Assembly: GCF_900089955.1 (NCBI RefSeq)
Contig: NZ_FLQX01000002.1
Span: forward strand, 1 to 64,000
DNA length: 64,000 bases
From: Candidatus Accumulibacter aalborgensis
GTDB taxonomy: Bacteria; Pseudomonadota; Gammaproteobacteria; Burkholderiales; Rhodocyclaceae
Reading direction: 5' to 3'
Shown here: positions 24,177-34,444 of the stretch, piece after piece
Layout of the letters: every line of letters begins with the position of its first letter
How positions within the stretch are numbered: the first letter of the stretch is position 1
The notes under the pieces: model-generated
Databases searched by the model: none
Told to the model about the DNA's origin: nothing
The model's input: the letters and a program-made list of their open reading frames with translations, nothing else
Program-made: the position numbers and the translations under genes

Positions 24177-26048
24177 ATGCCCCCGATGCCCTCTCGCGAC
24201 AGAATCGACCGCTTCTTCCTTCTCTCCGGACTGTGGGTCGCGCTGCACGTCGCCGTTCTCACCGGGGAAGGGACCTTCAGCACACTTGGCGTCGGGCTCT
24301 GGACGCTGGCGACCACGGTGAGTTACGCCTTTCTGTACCTGCTCCCCGCGGTGATCCCGGGCTACCTGCTGCACTGGCTGCTGCAGCGGCGCGGCGCGAC
24401 GCACGCCGGAGCAAGGTTTCTGGCTTTCGTGCTGATCGCCCTGACGGGAATGGTTCAGGTGCTGTTGTTTGCCGACCGCGTGATCTATGGCATGTATGGT
24501 TTCCACATCAACGGTTTTGTCGTCGACCTGGTCTTCTCGCCGGGCGGCATCGCGTCCCTCGGCGCAAGCAGCAGCACCGAGCTGACCGCCACCCTGGTGG
24601 TCATCAGCCTGCTGGCGGTGCAGGCGGCAAGCTACTACTGGGCGACGCGGCCCTTGCGCTGGGCTCCGCGCACGCGCTGGGTGCTCCTTGCCATCCTGGG
24701 CTTCGCAGTCGGCGAGCGCCTCGCGTATGGCTACAGTGCCGCCGCCCACTACCAGCCCATTCTGTCCGCCAGCGAGCGCTACCCGCTCTATCTGCCGACC
24801 ACTTTCAGCCACCTGGCTACCCGCCTGGGAATCAAGGAGGAAGGCGCGGACGATGGCGGCGTCCGCATCAAGCATGGAGGACTGAGCTACCCCCTGGTCC
24901 CACTGCGCGTCGAGCCGCCTGCGCGCCCCCTCAATATCGTCTGGCTGGCCGTCGAATCGCTGCGCTTCGACATGCTGGAACCCGCGATCATGCCGAAGCT
25001 GTGGGATCTTTCCGAGCGCTCGCTGCGCCTGGAGAATCACTACAGCGGCGGCAATACGACGCAGATGGGCATCTTCTCGATGTTCTACGGTCTGTACGGC
25101 AACTACTGGTTTCCGATGATCGCTGCCCGCCGATCGCCACTGCTGATGGACGTGCTTCAGCAGCAGAACTACCAGTTCAGCCTGCACACCAGCCAGGGAT
25201 TTACCTACCCGGCTTTCGACAAGACGGTCTTTGCGCAGATGAACCCGGCTGACATGCATGTGCTGAGCGAAGGCCCGCCGGCGTGGGAAAGAGACCGGCA
25301 GAACATCGACAACCTGCTCGCGTTCATCGATCGTCGCGACCCGGCCAGGCCGTTCATGACCTACATGTTTTTCGAGGCGACGCACGCCCAATACACGTTT
25401 CCGCCCGAAAGCGTGATCGCCCGACCGTATCTCGAAGACTTCAATTATCTGTCAGCCGATTTCGCCTCGCAAATGGGCCAGATCAAGAACCGCTACATCA
25501 ATTCGGCCCATTACGTCGACCAGCAGATCGGCCGCATCGTCACCCACCTGCGCGAAAGAAAACTGCTGGACAAAACGATCATCATCGTTCTTGGCGATCA
25601 CGGCGAGGAATTCATGGATCGCAGCAGCCGCTGGGGACATGCAGCCGAGTTCAACCGCTACCAGACGAGTACCACGGCGGTGTTGTGGCTACCGGGCCAG
25701 AAGGCGCACGTCATCCGCGGCATCACCAGCCATCTGGACATCCCGGCCACCTTGATGCCGCTGCTCGGCGTATACAACCCGCCGGAGGATTACTCGCAAG
25801 GATACAATATGCTGGCGGCTGACTTTCACCGCGCGTACGCCGTCGCCGCCGACTGGCAGCGCGTGGCCTACATCGGCGAAAAGTTCAAGATCGCTTTCCC
25901 GGTCAACGCCGCCGGCGTCATCCGCCAGGAAGCACTGGATAACGACGACCGGCCGCTGAGCGACCCTGGCCAGGCAAAAAGCGAGATCCGGCCGGCGATG
26001 CTCGAGATCATGAACAATCTGACGCGCTTCAGCCGTCCCAAGGGGTGA
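24177..26048 (+). CDS. YejM/PbgA-like inner-membrane protein with sulfatase-fold domain
   Basis: A 623-residue protein. Four to five transmembrane helices occupy about residues 10-190, followed by a periplasmic alkaline-phosphatase-superfamily domain. Recognisable segments are NIVWLAVESLRFDML (start of the sulfatase fold), SGGNTTQMGIFSMFYGLYG and ILGDHGEEFMD. The layout and the NTT-GIF-FYG motif are those of YejM (PbgA/LapC), which in E. coli senses LPS and adjusts LpxC turnover rather than acting as a sulfatase. Whether that role holds here is inference; lipid-A-related phosphoethanolamine transfer is an alternative. The start at 24177 could be moved to 24186. A terminator overlaps the stop codon. 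Confidence 0.82.
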   Translation: MPPMPSRDRIDRFFLLSGLWVALHVAVLTGEGTFSTLGVGLWTLATTVSYAFLYLLPAVIPGYLLHWLLQRRGATHAGARFLAFVLIALTGMVQVLLFADRVIYGMYGFHINGFVVDLVFSPGGIASLGASSSTELTATLVVISLLAVQAASYYWATRPLRWAPRTRWVLLAILGFAVGERLAYGYSAAAHYQPILSASERYPLYLPTTFSHLATRLGIKEEGADDGGVRIKHGGLSYPLVPLRVEPPARPLNIVWLAVESLRFDMLEPAIMPKLWDLSERSLRLENHYSGGNTTQMGIFSMFYGLYGNYWFPMIAARRSPLLMDVLQQQNYQFSLHTSQGFTYPAFDKTVFAQMNPADMHVLSEGPPAWERDRQNIDNLLAFIDRRDPARPFMTYMFFEATHAQYTFPPESVIARPYLEDFNYLSADFASQMGQIKNRYINSAHYVDQQIGRIVTHLRERKLLDKTIIIVLGDHGEEFMDRSSRWGHAAEFNRYQTSTTAVLWLPGQKAHVIRGITSHLDIPATLMPLLGVYNPPEDYSQGYNMLAADFHRAYAVAADWQRVAYIGEKFKIAFPVNAAGVIRQEALDNDDRPLSDPGQAKSEIRPAMLEIMNNLTRFSRPKG

Positions 26049-26080
26049 TCACCGCTCGCGCAGCGGTGATCACTCTTTTC
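26045..26080 (+). terminator. Rho-independent terminator
   Basis: A 12-bp perfect stem (26045-26056 with 26062-26073), loop CGCGC, then TCTTTTC. The TGA stop of the YejM-like gene lies within the left arm. Confidence 0.8.
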
Positions 26081-26121
26081 GTCACTGGCCAGCGGTACAT
26101 CAAACCGGAGGCAGGAGTCCC

Positions 26122-26586
26122 ATGGCAACCCATCGCGAGAGCCGCGCCATTGCGCAACCGGCGGAATGGCTGTTCGATATCGTCGCCGATGTTGAGCGCT
26201 ATCCCGAGTTCCTGCCACTGATTCACCAGGCGCGGATCGTCCAGCGCCACAAAGATGCGTACGAAACCGAGCAGAGCCTGGCGCTGGGTCTCATGCAGCA
26301 TCGCTTCCGCACGCGGACCGAACTCGATCGACCGCGCGCCATCACCGTCGTCTCCAGCGACCGATCGTTCTGCCGCTTCGACATCCGATGGGCGTTCTCT
26401 CCGTTGGGCGACCAGCACTGTCACGTCGACTTCACGCTGAACTGCGAAACGCGCTCCATTTTCCTGATGCCGGTGATCCAACTGCTGATCCTGCCGATGG
26501 CCACCAGCATGGTCACTGCCTTCGAGGCGAGGTCGCACGCCCTGGTGGCCCAACCTGGCGATGCGCCCGGCTCGTCGATGCTCTGA
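26122..26586 (+). CDS. RatA/COQ10-like START-domain protein
   Basis: A 154-residue member of the polyketide cyclase/START superfamily close to RatA and Coq10. Typical segments are AEWLFDIVADVERYPEFLPL (residues 14-33), the ALGLMQHRFRTRTEL strand and FLMPVIQLLILPMATSMVTAFEARS, the long C-terminal helix. RatA was described as a ribosome-association toxin, but homologues including Coq10 bind ubiquinone, so a quinone-related role is equally likely. The expected antitoxin-like neighbour (RatB) and smpB are absent here. The ATG follows an AGGAG-like GCAGGAG site. Confidence 0.85.
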   Translation: MATHRESRAIAQPAEWLFDIVADVERYPEFLPLIHQARIVQRHKDAYETEQSLALGLMQHRFRTRTELDRPRAITVVSSDRSFCRFDIRWAFSPLGDQHCHVDFTLNCETRSIFLMPVIQLLILPMATSMVTAFEARSHALVAQPGDAPGSSML

Positions 26587-26668
26587 GGTTCGAAGCGCAG
26601 CAGCCGCTTCCGATGCGCTTCCCTTCGCTCAGCACATCCTACAGCCCTCTTTTTTTTTGCCGCAGCGC

Positions 26669-29413
26669 TCATGGCGAGCCAAATACCGCCAGCCAGAGGG
26701 TGCGAACCGCGTCGATCCGGCGGCTGACGGAGGCACGTTCGATACGCGCCCGGCGACCGGCATTGAGTCGCTGGGTGTGCTGCATGCGGCGAAACTCCCG
26801 GTAGGCGATGCGTACCGGGTCGGCCAGTCTTGACGGAATCAGACCGAGCTCGGCGGCAATGCCGAGCAGAGCAATATTGCCGAGGTTGCCGCAAAGTCGG
26901 GCATGCCGGTGGGCGTGGCCGAGGACCAGATACTGGACGATGAACTCGACGTCAATGATGCCGCCACGATCGTGCTTGATGTCGAAGGTTTCGTCGCTCC
27001 TCGACGCGTGCTGGTCGAGCATACGCTTGCGCATCGACAAAACCTCTTCCCTGAGTGTCGCCAGGTCGCGTGGCTGGCGCAGGATCTCGATGCGGATCGC
27101 CTCGAACTGCTCGCCGACGGAGGCGTCACCGGCGCAGAAGCGAGCGCGCGTCAGCGCCTGGTGTTCCCAGACCCAGGCGTGGTGCAATTGATAGTCGCGA
27201 AAGGCTTCGATCGGGCAGACGAGCATGCCGGAATCGCCGTTCGGGCGCAGGCGCAGATCAACCTCGAAGAGTATTCCGGCCGACGTCCGGGTCGACATCC
27301 AGGTGCTCATCCGCTGACCCAGGCGCGCGTACAGTTCGCCGGCATTCGCTTCCGGGTCATCGTGCACATAGACCAGGTCGAGATCCGAAGCGAAGCCGAG
27401 TTCCTTGCCGCCGAGCTTGCCGTAGCCGATGACGGCGAAGCGCGGCGGGCGCTCGGGATGCGGATGACGGTGCTTCAATTTCTGCCAACAGAGATCCATC
27501 GTCGTCTGCACCATGATGTCAGCCAGTTCGCTGAGCCGGTCGGCAAGGTGCTCGACGGTGTGCAGACCGGCGATGTCCTGCGCCAGGAAGTGGAAAACCT
27601 GCGCGTGGTGCGCTTCGCGCAGGATATCCATTTCGCGTTCGGTGTCGTCAACGTGCTCGGCCAGTCGCGAGCGCAGGCTCAGACGGAATTCCTGCCAGTT
27701 GGTGCTGACGTCGAACATTCGCGAGTCGAGCAGTTCGTCGAGCAAAATGGGGTGGCGGGTCAGGTAATCGGCCGCCCAGGATGAGCTGCCGATCAGTTCG
27801 GCGAGCTTCATCAGCGCCTGCGGGTACTGCTGCAGCAGGGCCAGATAGGCACCGCGCCGGCTGATCGTTTCCAGGAAATCGAGGCCGCGTTGCCAGGTGG
27901 CATCGGGCGTGGCCGTTGCTGCAGCGGCGTCGATCAGGCGTGGGCCGAGGGCGTCGAGGCGCTCGCGGTTGCTGGCCGGCAGTTGCAGGTAGCGGCTGCT
28001 CTGGCGGAAGCTTTGCAGACGTTCGAGCATCGCTTTCGGTTGGCGAAAGCCGAGCGTGGCCACGGGTTCGAGCGCGTCGTCGCCGGCTGCCGGACCATCC
28101 CAGATCCCGGCAAGCGGATGGATGCCTTCTTCCGGCTCCGAGAAAACCTGCTCGAAATGTCGGGCGACGTCTGCCCGGTGAGCGTTGAGAACCGGCAGGA
28201 AGGCAGGCCAGTCGGCAAAACCCATCGACCTGGCAATCTGCAGGCGATCCCCTTCGTCAGTCGGTAAGCGGTGAGTCTGGGCGTCATTGACGTACTGCAA
28301 ACGGTGCTCGAGGCGGCGCAGGAACTCGTAGGCGGCAGCCAGCTCGCGCTCGTGCTCGACCGGCAGCAGGCGGCGTTCGACGAGCAGCGCGAGGACCTGC
28401 AGCGTCGGCCGGGCCTGCAGCGCCGGATCGCGGCCGCCGCGAATCAACTGGAAGACCTGAGCGATGAATTCGATCTCGCGGATACCACCCGGGCCCAATT
28501 TGATATGCTCGGCCATCTCTTTGCGCGCCACTTCGCGGCGGATTTGCGCGTGCAGAGCGCGCATGGCATTGATCGCGCCGAAGTCGAGATACTTGCGGAA
28601 GACGAAGGGGCGGCCGGTGTTCTGCAGCGCGCTCACCCATTCAGCCTGCAGGTTGACGCCTTCGTTCATCACCCTGGCCTTGATCCAGGCGTAGCGCTCC
28701 CATTCGCGGCCCTGCGCGATGAAGTAGTTTTCGAGCGAGCCGAGCGAGCCGACCAGCGCTCCCGAATCGCCGTTCGGTCGCAGGCGCATATCAACCCGAA
28801 AGACCTGGCCATCGCCGGTGGGATCGCCGAGAGCGCCGATCAGGCGTTTGCCGAGGCGGAGGAAGAAATCGTAATTATCGATCCGGCGGTTACCACCCGC
28901 CGTCTGCCCTTCCTCGGGATAGACGAAGATGTAATCGACATCAGAGGACACATTGAGCTCGCGTCCGCCGAGCTTGCCCATGCCGACAATCAGCAGCCGT
29001 TGTGGCAGCCCATGGCTGTCGAGCGGTTCACCGAACTGCTCGCTCAGTTGCCGATGGAGAAAGTCGAGCGCATGGTTGGTAGTCACATCGGCCAGTTGGG
29101 TCATGGTTTCGACGACTTCGCCCAGCGTGGCCACCCCGCCCAGGTCGCGGACGATCAGTGAGGCCATCACACGCTGGCGAAGGCGGCGCAGGGCGCGCTT
29201 CAGGCTTTCCTCGCTGGCCGGTGCTTCAGCACGGAGGAAGTCATGCATCTCTTCGCCGGTGACCGGACGAGCAGCGCGCTCGCTGAGCCAGGCAGCGATC
29301 TCCGGCCGGCTGGCAAGCAGGTTTCGCAGGTAACGGCTATGTGCCTGGGCCCGCGACCAGGGGGGATCAAGCGGCCCCGCAGGGGACTCGCAGGGAGCGA
29401 TGGTAGCTTCCAT
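26669..29413 (-). CDS. glnE: Bifunctional glutamine synthetase adenylyltransferase/deadenylase
   Basis: Adenylylates glutamine synthetase under nitrogen excess and removes AMP under limitation, taking cues from PII. Two nucleotidyltransferase units are visible: GMGKLGGRELNVSSDVDYIF (acidic pair D158/D160) in the N-terminal deadenylase half and GYGKLGGKELGFASDLDLVY near residue 675 in the C-terminal adenylylation half. GPGGIREIEFIAQ and DRGGIIDVEFIVQ are the paired glycine-rich motifs that follow each unit. At 914 residues it is full length. The ATG at 29413 has a GAGAG-type site. It connects with the gltBD genes at the end of the window as part of nitrogen assimilation. Confidence 0.96.
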   Translation of the reverse strand: MEATIAPCESPAGPLDPPWSRAQAHSRYLRNLLASRPEIAAWLSERAARPVTGEEMHDFLRAEAPASEESLKRALRRLRQRVMASLIVRDLGGVATLGEVVETMTQLADVTTNHALDFLHRQLSEQFGEPLDSHGLPQRLLIVGMGKLGGRELNVSSDVDYIFVYPEEGQTAGGNRRIDNYDFFLRLGKRLIGALGDPTGDGQVFRVDMRLRPNGDSGALVGSLGSLENYFIAQGREWERYAWIKARVMNEGVNLQAEWVSALQNTGRPFVFRKYLDFGAINAMRALHAQIRREVARKEMAEHIKLGPGGIREIEFIAQVFQLIRGGRDPALQARPTLQVLALLVERRLLPVEHERELAAAYEFLRRLEHRLQYVNDAQTHRLPTDEGDRLQIARSMGFADWPAFLPVLNAHRADVARHFEQVFSEPEEGIHPLAGIWDGPAAGDDALEPVATLGFRQPKAMLERLQSFRQSSRYLQLPASNRERLDALGPRLIDAAAATATPDATWQRGLDFLETISRRGAYLALLQQYPQALMKLAELIGSSSWAADYLTRHPILLDELLDSRMFDVSTNWQEFRLSLRSRLAEHVDDTEREMDILREAHHAQVFHFLAQDIAGLHTVEHLADRLSELADIMVQTTMDLCWQKLKHRHPHPERPPRFAVIGYGKLGGKELGFASDLDLVYVHDDPEANAGELYARLGQRMSTWMSTRTSAGILFEVDLRLRPNGDSGMLVCPIEAFRDYQLHHAWVWEHQALTRARFCAGDASVGEQFEAIRIEILRQPRDLATLREEVLSMRKRMLDQHASRSDETFDIKHDRGGIIDVEFIVQYLVLGHAHRHARLCGNLGNIALLGIAAELGLIPSRLADPVRIAYREFRRMQHTQRLNAGRRARIERASVSRRIDAVRTLWLAVFGSP

Positions 29414-29577
29414 TTTTCTCTCATTCTGTGGCTGTTGGCCCGAGCCTGTGCCGCTGGCCCTGATGACCCACAGTAAAGCCGCTACAATGGCTGCCTCAAT
29501 CGTCTGTACCCGTATCCTGACATTCTAGTGACGCTTACCCACTGTTGGCAAAAGTCTCTGCACGTTGGCCGAACCTG

Positions 29578-32500
29578 ATGCGTCAGGAGGAGTTGCGCGC
29601 GGCGTTCTACCATCGCTTCCATTTTCTGGTGCCTGTCGTTTCGCATCCGGCGGTGCATACCCTCTGGCGTGTCGCGGTGCGCGCCTTCTGGCTGCTCTAT
29701 TTCAGCTTCGTCCTGTTGATTCTCGCGCTCCGCTATCTCGTCTTGCCGAATATCGAGAGCTATCGACCAGAAATCGAGCATCAGCTCAGCCAGGCACTCG
29801 GGCTATCGGTCGCCATCGGGAAAGTCGAGGCCAGCTGGGATGGCCTCAATCCTGACCTGATTCTGTCCGACGTGCGCCTTGCCGATCCTCAGGGGCAACC
29901 AGCGCTGGCCTTCAACCGCGTGCGAAGCGTTCTGTCGTGGTCGTCAGTGCCGAGAATGCAGTTGCGCCTGCGCTTGTTGCAGATCGACGAGCCGACCTTG
30001 CATCTGCGTCGTGATGCGGACGGTCGCGTCTACATCGCAGGCCTGGCGGTCAGCGCCGAGGACAACGACGGGAAGCTTGCCGACTGGGTGCTGGTGCAAA
30101 AACGAATTCGCATCAAGGGGGCGACGGTGCTCTGGGAGGATGCGCAACGCGCTGCCCCGCCACTGATTCTCAAGGACCTTGACTTCGCTCTCGACAACAA
30201 CGGGCGACAGCATCGTTTCGGCCTGACTGCTTCGCCGCCGAGCGAACTGGCGGCGAAGATCGACCTGCGCGGTGATTTCCGGGGCAAGCATGTCGAGCAC
30301 CCGGAATCATGGCAAGGACAGGCATTTGCACAGATCGACGCTGTCGACCTGGCTGTGTGGCGCGCCTGGATCGATTACCCAATCGACTTGCCACGTGGCC
30401 GAGGTGCGTTGCGCGTCTGGGCGGGTTTTGCCGATGGCGGCCTGGGTGAACTGACCGCCGACTTTTCTCTCGACGACGTCAATCTTCGCCTGGCCAAGGA
30501 TCTTCCGGCGATCGAGCTGGAGCACATCTCCGGCCGCATTGGCGCCCGCTTCCTGTCGACCGGGATGAGCATTGACGGCCGGCGGGTCGAACTGCTCACG
30601 CGTCTGCCCAAGGACGAGCGAGCGGCACCGCGCATCCGCATCGAAGCGAGCGATTTCCATGTCGACTGGCAGCGCCAGGACGGCAGCAGTTCAGTGCTTG
30701 GTCATGCGACAGCCGATATGCTGGACCTCGGCGCTCTGGCTAGCCTGGCGGCCTACTTGCCACTGGACGCCAGGTCGCGCCGGTTACTGGGCGACTTCGC
30801 ACCGCGTGGCCGAGTCAGTGAACTCCGCGCCAGCTGGAACGGCGACGTCGAAGCGCTGCAAACCTACTCCTTCCAGGGCCGCATTGATGACCTGGCGCTC
30901 AGGGCCAACGCTCATTTCCCCGGCGTCTCCGGGCTATCAGGCTCGCTCGAAGCCAGTGAGCGTGGCGGTTCTGCAAGTCTGCTATCGCAAACGGTCAGCA
31001 TCGACTTGCCTAACGTCTTTCCTGAGGGCTCGATTGCGCTTGACACGCTGAGTGCGCAGGCCAGTTGGAAAATCAGCCGGGGGACGATCGATGCCGAACT
31101 CGCGCGCGCCGAGTTTGCCGGGCCTGATGCCGCCGGATCAGTACACGGTAGTTACCATTACACGGGCGAGGGTCCGGGCAGCATCGACCTTGGTGCAATG
31201 CTGACCCGTGCCGACGCGCGCGCCGTCTGGCGCTACCTGCCGGCCACGATCAACGCCGACGCGCGTCATTGGGTCCGCGATGCACTGAAGAAAGGGGGGG
31301 CCAGCGAGGCCCGGCTGATTTTGAAGGGCGACTTGGCACACTTCCCTTTTCTTGACCGAAAACAGGGCCAGTTCCTGGTCACCGTCAAGGCGCAGGACGT
31401 GACACTCGACTACGGGACAGGCTGGCCGGTGATCACGGGTATTGATGCTGATCTTCGCTTCCAGGGTGCGGGAATGCTGGTCGAAGCGCAGCGCGGTTCG
31501 ATTCTTGCTGCCCGCCTGTCAAGAACCCGCGCCGAGATTCCCGATTTCGATGCCCCGGTGGCGACGCTGAAAGTGAAGGGACACGTCGAAGGCGAGACGG
31601 CAGAGTTTCTGAAGTACATCATCGAGAGCCCGGTGGCGACCCAGATCGACCACTTTACCGATTCGATGAGCGCCAGCGGCAAGGGTCGCCTCGACATCGG
31701 ACTGGTCATCCCATTGCAAGAGGCACGACTCGGCGAGTCGAAGATCGAAGGCACGTACGTCTTTCTGGCCAACGAAGTGAACGTCGATTCGGCGCTACCC
31801 CCATTGCAGCAGGTCAATGGTAGCCTGCAATTTTCCGAGAAGGAGCTGCACATACCGGAAATCAACGCCCTTCTTTTCGGCGGCCAGCTCAAGGTCAAGG
31901 GAGGGGTGCAGGACGGCAAGGTGCTGATCACGGCCGACGGTTCGCTGGCCATGGACGAACTACGCCGACGCGCGCCGCTGCCGATCCTCGACGGCCTGTC
32001 CGGAACAGCCGCGTATCGCGCCGAGGTGCGCGTCAAGAAGCGCGACGTCGAGCTGGCCCTCGACTCGGATCTGATTGGCGTGGCGTCGTCTCTGGCTGCG
32101 CCCTTGGGCAAGAGCTCCGGCGAAGCAATGCCCCTGCATTTCGAAAGCAGCGCTTTGCCGGCAACGGCTCCTCGCGGCGGCCAGCCAGTGGCCCGTGAGC
32201 AATTTCGAGCGACGCTCGGCAACGCACTCAGCATACAAGTGATCCGCAGCAGACAGGGCGCTGAGCACGCGCTGGAACGGGGTGCGATCATGATTGGCAG
32301 GCCTCTCACGCAGTTGCCGGAACGTGGCATCGAGGTCGGGATTACCGCTCCAAGCCTCGATCTCGATTACTGGCAGAACGTGTTGCGCGGCACCGGCAAA
32401 AGCAGCGGCACAGCTTCCTCGACCACGCCTGCTTTTCCCCTTTCCGTCGATCTCAAGGCCGACGAACTCGTCGTGCTCGGCAGGTACTATACCGATGTCG

Positions 32501-33501
32501 CGGCGGGCGTTTCCGGGACGGCGCCGCTGTGGCGGGGCAGGCTGCACTCGCGTGAGGCGATCGGTGCTTTCCAGTGGGATGGCGCGGGTGCCGGCAAGCT
32601 GCGGGCGCAGTTCACGACCTGGCGTCGGCCAGAGAAGGAGAGCAAGAGCGACCAGCCGGCCGAGGTGCTCAAGGAGCTGCCGGCGCTCGACATCGTGGTC
32701 GACGATTTTGTTGTCGGCGTGCGCCGCTTCGGGCGTCTCGAGGTCAAGGCTCATAATGAGGGCGGTATCTGGCGGCTCGACAGGATCGACATCGGCAACC
32801 CCTTCGGCACCCTGTCCGGTAACGGGCAATGGCAGTTCGCCGACGGCAACCGGACCCAGCTCGACTTCACGCTTGAGAGCAGCGACGCCGGAAAATTGCT
32901 CGACCGGCTCGGCTACCTGGGTGCCGTGCGCGGCGCCAGCACCACGCTGAAGGGAAAAATCGGCTGGAATGGTTCGCCGGCGGCGCTGGACTATGCGACA
33001 CTGAACGGCGAGATGAAGCTTGAGGTGGGCAAGGGGCAGTTCGTCAAGCTTGATCCCGGTGCCGCCGGCAAGCTACTCGGCCTGATCAGCCTGCAGGGCC
33101 TGCCACGTCGGTTCACGCTTGATTTCGGTGATGTTTTCAGCGAAGGTTTCGCTTTTGACAGCATCGGCGGCCAGATGACCGTCAGGGATGGACTGATGAG
33201 TACAGATCGTCTGCAGATCGACGGCCCGTCGGCGCGGGTGGTGATGCGCGGCGAAGCCGACCTGAAGAATGAAACACAGCATCTGAATGTGGTGGTGCAA
33301 CCCGAAGTGGGTGGCAGCGCGGCACTTGGCATCGGCGTCGTCAATCCGCTGGCCGGAGTGGCGACCCTGCTGGCGCTAAAGATGTTGCAGAATCCCCTGA
33401 ACAAGGTGTTCAGTTTCGAATATCTGGTGACCGGCAAATGGGACGACCCCAAGGTTGAGAAGGTCTCCGGGTCGGCCGCCTCGGCGGCACCCGCGCCCTG
33501 A
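29578..33501 (+). CDS. yhdP: YhdP-type AsmA-like envelope protein
   Basis: A very large (about 1,307-residue) inner-membrane-anchored protein with one N-terminal transmembrane helix (FWLLYFSFVLLILALRYLVL, about residues 35-54) and a long periplasmic part rich in beta strands. The AsmA-like DUF3971 core and the C-terminal AsmA_2-like end (NPLAGVATLLALKM near the C-terminus) are recognisable. YhdP, TamB and related proteins form hydrophobic-groove bridges thought to carry phospholipids to the outer membrane. The start is uncertain: an ATG at 29578 without a clear ribosome-binding site, or a TTG at 29545. The gene is divergent from glnE and is followed 28 bp later by the nitrilase gene. Confidence 0.88.
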   Translation: MRQEELRAAFYHRFHFLVPVVSHPAVHTLWRVAVRAFWLLYFSFVLLILALRYLVLPNIESYRPEIEHQLSQALGLSVAIGKVEASWDGLNPDLILSDVRLADPQGQPALAFNRVRSVLSWSSVPRMQLRLRLLQIDEPTLHLRRDADGRVYIAGLAVSAEDNDGKLADWVLVQKRIRIKGATVLWEDAQRAAPPLILKDLDFALDNNGRQHRFGLTASPPSELAAKIDLRGDFRGKHVEHPESWQGQAFAQIDAVDLAVWRAWIDYPIDLPRGRGALRVWAGFADGGLGELTADFSLDDVNLRLAKDLPAIELEHISGRIGARFLSTGMSIDGRRVELLTRLPKDERAAPRIRIEASDFHVDWQRQDGSSSVLGHATADMLDLGALASLAAYLPLDARSRRLLGDFAPRGRVSELRASWNGDVEALQTYSFQGRIDDLALRANAHFPGVSGLSGSLEASERGGSASLLSQTVSIDLPNVFPEGSIALDTLSAQASWKISRGTIDAELARAEFAGPDAAGSVHGSYHYTGEGPGSIDLGAMLTRADARAVWRYLPATINADARHWVRDALKKGGASEARLILKGDLAHFPFLDRKQGQFLVTVKAQDVTLDYGTGWPVITGIDADLRFQGAGMLVEAQRGSILAARLSRTRAEIPDFDAPVATLKVKGHVEGETAEFLKYIIESPVATQIDHFTDSMSASGKGRLDIGLVIPLQEARLGESKIEGTYVFLANEVNVDSALPPLQQVNGSLQFSEKELHIPEINALLFGGQLKVKGGVQDGKVLITADGSLAMDELRRRAPLPILDGLSGTAAYRAEVRVKKRDVELALDSDLIGVASSLAAPLGKSSGEAMPLHFESSALPATAPRGGQPVAREQFRATLGNALSIQVIRSRQGAEHALERGAIMIGRPLTQLPERGIEVGITAPSLDLDYWQNVLRGTGKSSGTASSTTPAFPLSVDLKADELVVLGRYYTDVAAGVSGTAPLWRGRLHSREAIGAFQWDGAGAGKLRAQFTTWRRPEKESKSDQPAEVLKELPALDIVVDDFVVGVRRFGRLEVKAHNEGGIWRLDRIDIGNPFGTLSGNGQWQFADGNRTQLDFTLESSDAGKLLDRLGYLGAVRGASTTLKGKIGWNGSPAALDYATLNGEMKLEVGKGQFVKLDPGAAGKLLGLISLQGLPRRFTLDFGDVFSEGFAFDSIGGQMTVRDGLMSTDRLQIDGPSARVVMRGEADLKNETQHLNVVVQPEVGGSAALGIGVVNPLAGVATLLALKMLQNPLNKVFSFEYLVTGKWDDPKVEKVSGSAASAAPAP

Positions 33502-33529
33502 CCGACCCCATCCACCACTGGAGCAAGCC

Positions 33530-34375
33530 ATGAATCCACTCGGCACTGGCGTACCAGGCGCGCCGCAAAACGTACCCACCCTGCGCATTGCAGCGTTGCA
33601 GATGGTGTCCACGCCGCGCGTTGACGAGAATCTCGCCGCCGCTGCGCGCCTGATTGGCGATGCCGTCGCTCAGGGGGCCGAACTGGTCGCGCTGCCCGAG
33701 TACTTCGCAATCATGGGCATGAGCGATGGCGACAAGGTCAAGGTGCGTGAGGTCGATGGGCGCGGACCGATTCAGGACTTCCTTGCCGCCCGCGCGCGCG
33801 AGTATCAAATCTGGCTGATCGGCGGCTCGCTGCCGCTGTGGACCGACCACCCCGACAAGATGCTCAATTCGAGCCTGGTCTACGATCCGCACGGCGAGCG
33901 CGTGGCGCGCTACGACAAGATTCACCTGTTCGGCTTTCGGCAGGGTGGCGAATGCTACGACGAAAGCGCGACCATCGAAGCTGGTCGTCAGCCGATTGCC
34001 TTTACGACTCCGTTTGGCCGGGTGGGTTTGTCGATCTGCTACGACCTCAGATTTCCGGAGCTTTATCGCGCGCTTGGTGTCACAGACTTGCTGGTCCTTC
34101 CGGCGGCCTTCACCGAGACCACCGGGCGGGCACACTGGGAGATCCTGCTGCGCGCCCGAGCGATCGAGAATCAGTGCTATGTGCTGGCCGTGGCCCAAGG
34201 TGGCCGGCACGAGAACGGACGCGAAACGCACGGCAACAGCATGCTGATCGATCCCTGGGGAACGATCCTCGATCGCAAGTTGAAAGGACCTGGAATCGTC
34301 ATCGGCGATCTCGAACACGCCCGTCTCGCCGAGGTCCGCAGCAGTCTGCCGGCGCTCAAACACCGCGTCATGTAG
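33530..34375 (+). CDS. Nitrilase-superfamily amidohydrolase (Nit2/NitFhit-like)
   Basis: A 281-residue C-N hydrolase. The catalytic triad is visible: Glu in ALPEYFA, Lys in YDKIHLF and Cys in LSICYDLRFPELYR. In betaproteobacteria the gene downstream of yhdP and before tldD is typically this enzyme, related to omega-amidase and deaminated-glutathione amidase, so repair of damaged metabolites is a likely role. The ATG at 33530 has a GGAGCAAG site. An open frame extending back to 33455 would overlap the end of yhdP and is proline/arginine-rich, out-of-frame sequence. Confidence 0.92.
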   Translation: MNPLGTGVPGAPQNVPTLRIAALQMVSTPRVDENLAAAARLIGDAVAQGAELVALPEYFAIMGMSDGDKVKVREVDGRGPIQDFLAARAREYQIWLIGGSLPLWTDHPDKMLNSSLVYDPHGERVARYDKIHLFGFRQGGECYDESATIEAGRQPIAFTTPFGRVGLSICYDLRFPELYRALGVTDLLVLPAAFTETTGRAHWEILLRARAIENQCYVLAVAQGGRHENGRETHGNSMLIDPWGTILDRKLKGPGIVIGDLEHARLAEVRSSLPALKHRVM

Positions 34376-34444
34376 AAAAGCTGGGCAAGACTGAGCAAGC
34401 AAGCGCCTGAACAACCAGCCAAGCGCAATAACCACGGAAATAAG

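Noticed and set aside
26650-26658. Run of nine T after the RatA-like gene as a terminator
   Set aside because: No stable stem lies directly before it; the nearest inverted repeat (GAAGCGCA/TGCGCTTC) is about 25 bp away.
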